A DNA stretch of 64,000 nt from assembly GCA_900466945.1 (NCBI GenBank), contig UBNV01000003.1, forward strand, positions 310,001 through 374,000, read 5' to 3'. This document shows positions 1 to 6,749 of this stretch, one piece after another (within the stretch, counting starts at the first letter, position 1; each line of letters opens with the position of its first letter). The DNA comes from Hyphomicrobiales bacterium (GTDB lineage: Bacteria > Pseudomonadota > Alphaproteobacteria > Rhizobiales > Rhizobiaceae). A program made the position numbers and the translations under genes. The notes beneath the pieces are model-generated. The model did not search any database. It worked only from the letters and a program-made list of their open reading frames with translations, and was not told where the DNA came from.

Positions 1-1162
1 GAAGGAAAACCGCCCGGCGACTTTCACAGCCGCTTGGCAGTTCTTCGATCTCGCCGATTTTCTGACCTGGAAATCGACTGGCGATCTCTCACGCTCGACC
101 TGCACGGTAACCTGCAAATGGACTTATCTCGCCCATGAGGCGCGTTGGGACGAGGGCTATTTTAACACGATCGGCCTTCAGGAACTGGTAAGTGAAGGAT
201 TTGCCCGCATAGGCACGGCAATCGTTGAGCCCGGTACCCGGTTAGGGCAGGGGCTGACCGCAGAGGCAGCCGAAGCCATGGGTCTCAAGCCCGGCACGGC
301 TGTCGCCGCTGGCATGATCGATGCCCATGCGGGTGGCATCGGCACGGTCGGTATCGGCGGCAAGCCGGCCGAAAACCTGGCTTACGTCTTCGGGACTTCC
401 TCCTGCACCATGACATCGACGGCCGAGCCAGTTTTCGTGCCCGGCGTCTGGGGGCCGTATTATTCGGCCATGGTACCTGGCATGTGGTTGAACGAGGGTG
501 GCCAGAGTGCCGCGGGCGCTGCCATCGACCAGCTTCTCTCCTTCCATCCTGCTGCCGCCGAGGCGACGGTTATGGCGAAGGCCGAGGGCAAGTCCTTGCC
601 CGCCTTCATGGCCGAGCAGGCATCATGGAAGGTGGCAAATGCCTCTGACGCCGTCGACCTCGCCGCCGGCCTGCATGTCGTGCCGGAATTTCTCGGCAAC
701 CGCGCGCCCTTTGCCGATCCGCATGCCCGCGCCGTCATCGCAGGCCTCGGAATGGAACGTGACTTCGACAGTCTGATCGCTCTCTACATCGCCGGACTCT
801 GTGGGATCGGTTACGGACTGCGCCAGATCATCGAGACGCAGGCAAAATCCGGTGCGTCCGTCGAGCGGGTGGTAATCAGCGGTGGCGCTGGTGCAAGCCC
901 GCTGGTGCGCCAGATCCTGGCGGACGCTTGCTGCAAGCCTGTTGTCGCGACTGAAGCGGACGAACCTGTCCTGCTCGGCTCTGCCATTCTTGGTAGCGTC
1001 GCTGCTGGCGCCTTCCCGGATGTTCGCGATGCCATGCGTGAACTCGCAAGGAGTGCTTCGATCCACACGCCAAGCGGCGAGCGTGTAGCGAAGCTTCATG
1101 AAGGACGCTTTCAGGCCTTCCTCAACCTTCAGGACGTTTCGCGGACTATAAGGTCGTTCTAG
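1..1162 (+). CDS. FGGY-family carbohydrate kinase, C-terminal part (ribulokinase-like; 5' end outside window)
   Basis: The reading frame is open from the left edge (codons from base 2), so about 386 C-terminal residues are seen; family members are usually 500-550 residues. FGGY kinases phosphorylate pentoses, pentuloses or polyols with ATP. Visible family features are the segment FFDLADFLTWKSTG near the visible N-terminus, a glycine-rich loop GMIDAHAGGIGTVG, and the C-terminal ATPase-fold motif VISGGAGASPLVRQ followed by DEPVLLGSAILG. These resemble the D-ribulokinase / ribitol-kinase branch more than glycerol or xylulose kinases, but that is judged by eye. Its operon lies outside the window. 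It converges with the benE-like gene across a 563-base gap. Confidence 0.85.
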   Translation, partial: KENRPATFTAAWQFFDLADFLTWKSTGDLSRSTCTVTCKWTYLAHEARWDEGYFNTIGLQELVSEGFARIGTAIVEPGTRLGQGLTAEAAEAMGLKPGTAVAAGMIDAHAGGIGTVGIGGKPAENLAYVFGTSSCTMTSTAEPVFVPGVWGPYYSAMVPGMWLNEGGQSAAGAAIDQLLSFHPAAAEATVMAKAEGKSLPAFMAEQASWKVANASDAVDLAAGLHVVPEFLGNRAPFADPHARAVIAGLGMERDFDSLIALYIAGLCGIGYGLRQIIETQAKSGASVERVVISGGAGASPLVRQILADACCKPVVATEADEPVLLGSAILGSVAAGAFPDVRDAMRELARSASIHTPSGERVAKLHEGRFQAFLNLQDVSRTIRSF

Positions 1163-1725
1163 CATTGGTTAAAAGCCATCGGGCAGCGGGGAATCTCGTG
1201 ACACTGCGGCCTGAGGCTTATATGGGCCCGCAATGGGTATTGTGTCCGCATGTACTAATCAGTTGAGAGAAGTGCACTGCCTGTCAGGGCCGCGGGTCCC
1301 CAGCCAGTTTTTTTCGAGACCCGTTTCAGTACGACGGATGCCCTGGCGAATAGCAGCCAGCATTGCTCAAGCTGTTGAGAAGGCGTCACTTTTTTCTGTG
1401 AGAAACAGTCGACGATTTTGTGCGGAAAACCAACCTAAAATAGCCCGCCTGGAGAACCTGGATTATCGCATGATTTCAAAGGCTTGAAAAAATCGCCGTT
1501 GATTTTCCTATATTTTCCTGCCGCGAGCGACCGTGGATGCCATCTTTGTGCCCTGGCTTTGGGCCGACGTCAACATGGCGGGAGAGCGGCAATTATTTCC
1601 GCTCCTCGACCTCAGATTTGAAGTGCGCTAGCTTAAAGATTGCGACAACTGACGCCCCCATTCCGGCCCTATAGATCCGTAATGGGAGCGACTTTGACCC
1701 TACATCGGTAACAGTAACCCCGCGC
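1163..1725. other. Gene-free stretch between convergent genes
   Basis: This 563-base gap separates the kinase (+) and the benE-like transporter (-). It is visibly richer in A/T than its surroundings around 1480-1520. The one longer open frame, 1233-1487 (+), encodes an 84-residue peptide with no recognisable domain and no convincing ribosome-binding site, so I do not call it. A weak stem GAGCGG/CCGCTC (1584-1604) has no T-run. No repeat, tRNA or mobile-element remnant was seen. Confidence 0.5.
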
Positions 1726-2988
1726 TTACGTGGCCTGTTTCTCCCCGAAGCTTCCGGCTTCGACAAGGGCAGACACGATCACGCCGGCGACCAGAGCCCA
1801 GAAGGGTGCGCTGATGCCGAGGAGCGAGACGTTCGACATGGCGACGGCAAGGGCGACGAAGGCGCCGGTTTGGTTGCCGAGCGACTTGCCGAAGGCGTTC
1901 TGGAAGGCCGACAGGAGCACGCTGATCATGGCGAGGCCGGCGACGGTGCCGATGAGAGCGGACGGCAGGCTGAGCACGATCGGAACGGCAGCGCCGGCGA
2001 GTAGGCCGAAAGCCGCGAAGAGAAGGCCGTTGACGACCGTCGCGGCATAGCGCCCCTCCTTGCGTTCGCCGGCCTGTTCAGACGAGCATATTGCCGTCAT
2101 CGGACCTGCGATATTGGCATTGTGACCACCGAGGAAGCCGGCTGCGACACCGCCGATGCCGGAAATGATCGTCATCGCGTTGACCGGCGGCTTGTAGCCT
2201 TCGGCCATCAGGACACCGGTGGCCTGCGCGTTCTCGGCACCAATCACCAGAAGGGCGAGTGGGATGGCGATCGCGAAGAAGGCATCAATGGTGAATACCG
2301 GCATCGTGAATTCCGGTGCCGCAAAGGCGATGTTAGCGGCTCCGCCGCCGACCGCACCCGTCGCAAGGGCCGCGATCAGGCCGGCGACGAGGGCGGCCAA
2401 TACCGGCGGGATGGCTTTGGTCAGTCGCATCGACGCGAAGAAGGCGAGGATCGCTGCGCCTGCAATCACCGGCGACGTGCCGAGTGCCGTGACCGTTCCT
2501 ATCGCGAAACGGATAAGCGCACCGGCGATCATCGCCATGACGATCGGCATCGGCAGCCAGCGCATGACCTTGCCGATCAGCCCGGTGACGCCAAGCAGCA
2601 GAACCAGCAGCCCCGCGAGGATGAAGGCGCCGACCGCTTCATTGAACGGAATAGTCGCAAGCGAGCCGGCGACGAGTGCAGCCCCGGGGATCGAATAGGC
2701 GCCGTTGATCGGTTGCTTGTAATGGAGCGCGAGAAGCATGCTGATAAAGCCGCCGAGCACATAGATCGCAAAGAGCCAGGCGACGGTTTGCCCGTTGGTC
2801 AACCGGCCCGCCTCGGCTGCGCCGATGACGATCAAGGCGGGGCCAGAGCAGCCGAAGATGGCGGCGACGAGGCCGGCGCTCATGGTCTTTATGCCGAGAT
2901 GTTTCGGCAGGTCTCGGAGACCCGATGCGATGCCGGGCCCCCTTTCGAAAAAGCGTCTTTCCTGTGTGGTCGGATCGATTGTTTCCAT
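1726..2988 (-). CDS. benE: BenE-family benzoate/H+ symporter-like membrane transporter
   Basis: A 420-residue polytopic inner-membrane protein, the usual length of BenE transporters, with roughly 12 hydrophobic segments. Family-like stretches include AAIFGCSGPALIVIGAAEAG in the first helix pair and GGHNANIAGPMTAICSS in the C-terminal half. The ATG at 2988 has a strong GGGAGGAA site. It is the last gene of a minus-strand block encoding a CoA ligase, a crotonase and a molybdenum hydroxylase, 78 bases after the crotonase with a small hairpin between. BenE proteins import benzoate with protons; here no benABCD dioxygenase is nearby, so the substrate may be another carboxylate. The family call is firm, the substrate is inferred. 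Confidence 0.85.
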   Translation of the reverse strand: METIDPTTQERRFFERGPGIASGLRDLPKHLGIKTMSAGLVAAIFGCSGPALIVIGAAEAGRLTNGQTVAWLFAIYVLGGFISMLLALHYKQPINGAYSIPGAALVAGSLATIPFNEAVGAFILAGLLVLLLGVTGLIGKVMRWLPMPIVMAMIAGALIRFAIGTVTALGTSPVIAGAAILAFFASMRLTKAIPPVLAALVAGLIAALATGAVGGGAANIAFAAPEFTMPVFTIDAFFAIAIPLALLVIGAENAQATGVLMAEGYKPPVNAMTIISGIGGVAAGFLGGHNANIAGPMTAICSSEQAGERKEGRYAATVVNGLLFAAFGLLAGAAVPIVLSLPSALIGTVAGLAMISVLLSAFQNAFGKSLGNQTGAFVALAVAMSNVSLLGISAPFWALVAGVIVSALVEAGSFGEKQAT

Positions 2989-3041
2989 GTTGGTTCCTCC
3001 CGAAGCGGATACGAGGCCGCTCCCTCCTCTTGGAAAATGAA

Positions 3042-3059
3042 GCCGGGTTCCTGCCCGGC
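3042..3059 (-). promoter_or_regulatory. Intercistronic hairpin between crotonase and benE-like genes
   Basis: Perfect inverted repeat GCCGGG-6-CCCGGC just downstream of the crotonase stop codon. On the minus strand it is followed by TTCATTTTCC, a poor T-run, so it could be a leaky terminator that lowers transporter expression or an mRNA-stabilising stem. It is the only noticeable break in an otherwise tightly spaced gene block. Confidence 0.4.
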
Positions 3060-3066
3060 CAGTAGT

Positions 3067-3873
3067 TCAGCGTCCGACGAAGGCCGGCGCGCGCTTTTCG
3101 TGGAAGGCGAGCACGCCTTCGCGGAAATCCTCCGATGTGCGAAGCCGGCTGTAGCAATGGCCTTCGAGTTCGATGGCCGTTGAAAGCGGGGCGTCGTCGG
3201 TATCGTTCAAAAGCTTCTTCGCCGTCCGCTGGGCCAGCGGCGAGAAGCCGATCAGTTCCTCGACCAGCGCATCAACGGCCTTTTCCAGATCGGCATCCGC
3301 AACGATCTCCGAGGCGATGCCCCAGTCATAGGCTTCCTGGCCGGTCACCCGCTTCGAGCGCATCACGATGTTCTTGGTGCGGGTGACGCCGACCATCTTC
3401 TGGAGGCGCGCCGAGCCGCCAGAGCCCGGGATCTGGCCAAGCTTCTGCTCGGGCAGCGCGTAGCGCGTGGTCTCGGTCGCGATACGGAAATCGCAGGCGA
3501 GCGACAGTTCGAAGCCGACGCCGAAGCAGAAGCCGCGATTGGCAGCGATAACCGGCTTGGAGCAGCGGGCGGGTGCCGCGATGTTCCAGGCAAGATGCGA
3601 GACATGCTCCGGGCTCGCCTCGAGGAAGCCCTTGATGTTGCCGCCCGACGAGAAGTGCTCGCCCTTGCCGGTAACGACGATGATGCGCACGCGGTCATCT
3701 TCGTCTAGGGCCTCGAAGACTAGGCGCAACTGGTCGCGGGCCAGCATGGAGACGACGTTATAGGGCGGACGGTCGAGCGTGATGTCTGCGCGCTGGCGGG
3801 CCGCATCGATCGTGACGGTGAAGCCATCGAGTTCGGCGAGGCGTGGGTCCTGGAATGTGGCGTGTTCGGGCAT
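3067..3873 (-). CDS. Enoyl-CoA hydratase/isomerase (crotonase) family protein
   Basis: A 268-residue crotonase. The CoA-binding oxyanion-hole loop is at HFSSGGNIKGF (about residues 72-82) and a second at RGFCFGVGFELSLACD. Both acids used by classical hydratases are present, the Glu of GFELSLACD and the Glu of LPEQKLG, so water addition across an enoyl-CoA bond is likelier than dehalogenase or decarboxylase chemistry. The frame stays open far upstream, but ATG 3873 is preceded by AAAGGA at normal spacing and gives the family-sized protein. It follows the acyl-CoA ligase by 38 bases. It probably hydrates an unsaturated or dearomatised acyl-CoA made by the ligase and hydroxylase; the exact substrate is unknown. 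Confidence 0.88.
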   Translation of the reverse strand: MPEHATFQDPRLAELDGFTVTIDAARQRADITLDRPPYNVVSMLARDQLRLVFEALDEDDRVRIIVVTGKGEHFSSGGNIKGFLEASPEHVSHLAWNIAAPARCSKPVIAANRGFCFGVGFELSLACDFRIATETTRYALPEQKLGQIPGSGGSARLQKMVGVTRTKNIVMRSKRVTGQEAYDWGIASEIVADADLEKAVDALVEELIGFSPLAQRTAKKLLNDTDDAPLSTAIELEGHCYSRLRTSEDFREGVLAFHEKRAPAFVGR

Positions 3874-3911
3874 GGAATGTCCTTTCATGGGTCTTGTGGC
3901 GTTCTGGCCGC

Positions 3912-5429
3912 TCACTGGTGTTCGGGAATGCGTTCCGCGGTGTATTCGCCGGCCACCAGGAGGCGGCGCAGCAGCTTGCCGACGGGTGATTTCGGGATCG
4001 CTTCGACGAAGACGATGCGGCGTGGGCGGCGGAAATTGGCGAGACCGGAATCGCGGCAATGGCGGTCGAGATCCTCGGCCGTGACATCTCCCCGCCGCTT
4101 GACGAAGGCGACGACGATTTTGCCCCAACGCTCGTCGGGCAGGCCGACGACGGCGACCTCGGCGACGCCCTCATGCAGCGAAAGGCAGCTTTCCACCTCG
4201 ACCGGCGATACGTTCTCGCCGCCGGTGATGATCATGTCGTCGGCCCGGCCGGTGACGAAGAGATCACCGTCCCGGTCGACGAAACCGGTGTCGCCGGTAA
4301 AGTACCAGCCGCCGTGAAGTGCTTTGGCGTCCGCATCGGGCCGCTTCCAGTAACCCTCGAAGGCCTCGTCGCTCTTCATTAGCGCGATGATTTCGCCTTC
4401 TTCACCCACGGCCGCCCGCTCGTCGGGATCGCGACTGCCGAGCTTCACGACGCGGATCGTCTGGTTGATGCCGGCGCGGCCGGCGGAGCCGGGTTTCGCA
4501 GTCGCCGTCTGCTCGATCGTGAAGGTGTAGATTTCCGACGAGCCATAGTGGTTGACGAAGAGTTCCGGCCGGAAGGTCTGGTCCAGCCGTTTCAGCAATC
4601 CATCCGTCATCGAGGCGCCGGCATAGCCGAGCTTGGTGACGGAGACGACGCGCTCAGGCGAGAATGCCTCGTGATGCACGAGGTCGTGGTACAACGTCGG
4701 CACGAGGTACAGATTGGTGATCTTCTCCTCTTCGATCAGGTCGAGCGCCTTTGCCACGTCGAAGCGCGGCAGGCAGACGAAGGTACCGCCGATCAGCGAG
4801 GATGCGATCAGGGAGCGCACGCCCATCGTGTGGTAGAGCGGCATGACACCGAGCGTGCGCTCGCCATGCCGGTAGAGGTTCTGTGCCACATGGGCGACGG
4901 CGCCGGCGCGTTCGGCACGGTGACGGCGTGGTACGCCCTTCGGCTTCGAAGTCGTGCCTGACGTGTAGAGCATCAGCGACCAGTCTGCAGCGTCGGCGAC
5001 AGGAACTACATCGGGTGCCTTGCCTTTCATGATATCGGCCAGCGCCTCGGCCGAGAATTGCGGCAAGTTCTGCGCGAGCCGCGACAGGCGCACGGCCTCT
5101 TCCGTCGATGCCTCATAGAACACGGCCTTTGCATCGGCATCCTCGATGCCGAAATCGATCTCATCGGCCTTCGCCCGCCAGTTGAGCGGTGTGACGACCA
5201 AGCCAAGAAACTGGCAGGCCCAGTGCAGCGACGCGTTCTCCCAACGGTTCTGCATGGCGGTCAGCACATGGTCTCCGCGCTTCAGGCCGGTCTCACGAAG
5301 AGCCGCGGCAAGCGCCGAAATCTTGTCGTACCATTGGCGATAGCTCAGTCGCATCTCCCCGTCGACGATCGCGAGCGCGTTCGGGTCGCGCTCCACGCTC
5401 GCGAGGAAGCTCGTTCCTAGATCAAGCAT
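3912..5429 (-). CDS. AMP-dependent acyl-CoA synthetase (probable aromatic/aryl acid-CoA ligase)
   Basis: A 505-residue class I adenylate-forming enzyme activating a carboxylic acid with ATP and CoA. Core motifs in order: YTSGTTSKPKG (about 155-165, phosphate-binding loop), YGSSEIYTF (adenine region), YFTGDTG, GRADDMIITGGENVSP (hinge) and PKSPVGKLLRR near the C-terminus with the catalytic lysine. Its size and position beside a BenE-type transporter and a molybdenum hydroxylase suggest a benzoate- or hydroxybenzoate-like substrate rather than a fatty acid, which is inference. ATG 5429 has a GGAGGAG site, and its first 8 bases overlap the end of the iron-sulfur subunit gene, so translation is probably coupled. 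Confidence 0.88.
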   Translation of the reverse strand: MLDLGTSFLASVERDPNALAIVDGEMRLSYRQWYDKISALAAALRETGLKRGDHVLTAMQNRWENASLHWACQFLGLVVTPLNWRAKADEIDFGIEDADAKAVFYEASTEEAVRLSRLAQNLPQFSAEALADIMKGKAPDVVPVADAADWSLMLYTSGTTSKPKGVPRRHRAERAGAVAHVAQNLYRHGERTLGVMPLYHTMGVRSLIASSLIGGTFVCLPRFDVAKALDLIEEEKITNLYLVPTLYHDLVHHEAFSPERVVSVTKLGYAGASMTDGLLKRLDQTFRPELFVNHYGSSEIYTFTIEQTATAKPGSAGRAGINQTIRVVKLGSRDPDERAAVGEEGEIIALMKSDEAFEGYWKRPDADAKALHGGWYFTGDTGFVDRDGDLFVTGRADDMIITGGENVSPVEVESCLSLHEGVAEVAVVGLPDERWGKIVVAFVKRRGDVTAEDLDRHCRDSGLANFRRPRRIVFVEAIPKSPVGKLLRRLLVAGEYTAERIPEHQ

Positions 5430-5934
5430 TGGGTGTCTCCTCCTTCCGTTGTTCCTCCGCGGCGGCGAGCGCCGCCTCGACGATGGTCGCGTAGCCCGTG
5501 CACCGGCAGAGATGGCCGGAAAGGTGTTCGCGTATCTCTTCCCGGCCGGCGTCCGGCTGCTCGCGCAAGAGCGCGTCGAGCGACATCAGTATGCCGGGCG
5601 TACAGAAGCCGCATTGCAGGCCGTGATGGCGGCGAAAGGCCGCCTGAAGCGGGGAAAGCTCGGCCGGACCGGGAGCCAGCGCTTCCACGGTCCGCACATC
5701 ACTGCCGCGCACATGCTGGGCAAGCGTCAGGCAGGCGCGTGCCGGCTTTCCGTCGATCTGCACGGTGCAGGCGCCGCAGACTCCATGCTCGCAGCCGACA
5801 TGGGTGCCGGTCAGCCCGACTTCGTGGCGCAGCAGGTCCGAGAGCAGCATGCGGTTTTCGGCCTCTGCACGGACCTTCTGGCCGTTCAGCGTGAACTCGA
5901 CCACATGCCTCTGGGCAGCGTTCATGCGCGGCAT
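5422..5934 (-). CDS. Molybdenum hydroxylase small subunit, two [2Fe-2S] clusters (xanthine dehydrogenase/CoxS family)
   Basis: A 170-residue electron-transfer subunit. The plant-ferredoxin-type cluster ligands are in CEHGVCGACTV, with a further Cys in ARACLTLA. The second, four-helix [2Fe-2S] domain has CGFCTPG and LCRCTGY. Together with the FAD and molybdopterin subunits it carries electrons from the Mo centre during hydroxylation of the substrate with water as oxygen source. Start chosen at ATG 5934 because GAAGGAGG lies at good spacing; an in-frame ATG at 5925 has no such site. Its start overlaps the FAD subunit gene by 13 bases and its end overlaps the CoA ligase gene by 8. Confidence 0.93.
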   Translation of the reverse strand: MPRMNAAQRHVVEFTLNGQKVRAEAENRMLLSDLLRHEVGLTGTHVGCEHGVCGACTVQIDGKPARACLTLAQHVRGSDVRTVEALAPGPAELSPLQAAFRRHHGLQCGFCTPGILMSLDALLREQPDAGREEIREHLSGHLCRCTGYATIVEAALAAAEEQRKEETPNA

Positions 5935-6749
5935 CGGCTTGCCTCCTTCAGGGTCTCGCGACCGAGATTGCGGACCAGTTCGCGCCGGTAGCGGGCGCTG
6001 GCGTGAATGTCGTCGCGGGCGTTCAGCGACCAGGCGATATCGTTGAGGGCATCGTCGAACTGGTCGTCGTCGAGTGCCGGCAGCGCGAAGACGCGCGGCC
6101 GGTCATCGACCCCGGCAATGCCGAGCCGCAAGCCCGTGTCGTCAGCGACGGCAGCGCAGGCGACGATGGCGAAATCGCCATGCCTCCGGCCAATCTCGCG
6201 GAAGGCATAACCGCTGCCGGGCCGGGCTTTGGGGAAATGCACGGCCTCGATCATCTCGCCCTCGGCGAGATCGGTCGCCATCATGCCGATGAAGAAGTCG
6301 TCCGCCTTGACCTTGCGCTTCTGCTTGCGGCTGCGCAGGCTCACGGCACCGCCAAGCGTCACCAGGGAAAGCGGCAACTCTGCGCTCGGGTCGGCATGGG
6401 CAACAGAGCCGCAGACCGTGCCACGCGCCCGGGTCTGCACATGGCCGAGCCAGGGGAAGGCGGCGGCCAGAAGCGGCAGGTCGCGCGAAAGATTTGTCCA
6501 GGCTTCCAGTTCGGCCTGCCGCACGCCAGCGCCAACGGTGATCTCGTCGCCTGACGTTTCGATCCGGCGCAATGCCTCGAGCCGCATGATGTCGACCAGC
6601 AGGTCGGGACGGGCGAGCCGCATGTTGAGCATCGGCACCAGAGACTGCCCGCCGGCGATGACGCGAGCCTCGCCGCCACCCTCGGCGAGCGCAGCAAGCG
6701 CTTCCTCCAGCGTGTCCGGGCAGAGGAAATCGAAGGATGCGGGCTTCAT
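5922..6749 (-). CDS. Molybdenum hydroxylase FAD-binding subunit (CoxM family)
   Basis: A 275-residue FAD subunit. The FAD pyrophosphate-binding loop is AGGQSLVPMLNMRLARPD near residues 32-50, and a second conserved segment is HVQTRARGTVCGSVAHADPSAELP (about 105-128). It passes electrons from the Fe-S subunit to an acceptor, which the sequence does not reveal. ATG 6749 has GGAGG five bases upstream and overlaps the large-subunit stop codon (ATGA), so the three subunits are translated as a coupled set in the order large, medium, small. Confidence 0.93.
   Translation of the reverse strand: MKPASFDFLCPDTLEEALAALAEGGGEARVIAGGQSLVPMLNMRLARPDLLVDIMRLEALRRIETSGDEITVGAGVRQAELEAWTNLSRDLPLLAAAFPWLGHVQTRARGTVCGSVAHADPSAELPLSLVTLGGAVSLRSRKQKRKVKADDFFIGMMATDLAEGEMIEAVHFPKARPGSGYAFREIGRRHGDFAIVACAAVADDTGLRLGIAGVDDRPRVFALPALDDDQFDDALNDIAWSLNARDDIHASARYRRELVRNLGRETLKEASRCRA

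Noticed and set aside
1233-1487. 84-codon open frame in the gene-free stretch after the FGGY kinase
   Set aside because: No domain, no convincing ribosome-binding site, untypical codon choice for this genome.
1584-1604. Possible terminator GAGCGG-9-CCGCTC between convergent genes
   Set aside because: Short stem with no T-run; not stronger than expected in GC-rich DNA.
2122-3183. Long open frame on the + strand (353 codons) opposite the benE-like and crotonase genes
   Set aside because: Highly charged, low-complexity translation with no domain and no ribosome-binding site. It is antisense to genes with clear families; GC-rich codon usage produces such shadows.
1726-5429. Classical benzoate dioxygenase (ben) or box pathway locus
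   Set aside because: No benABCD, boxABC or ring-cleavage gene is present; only the permease resembles BenE.
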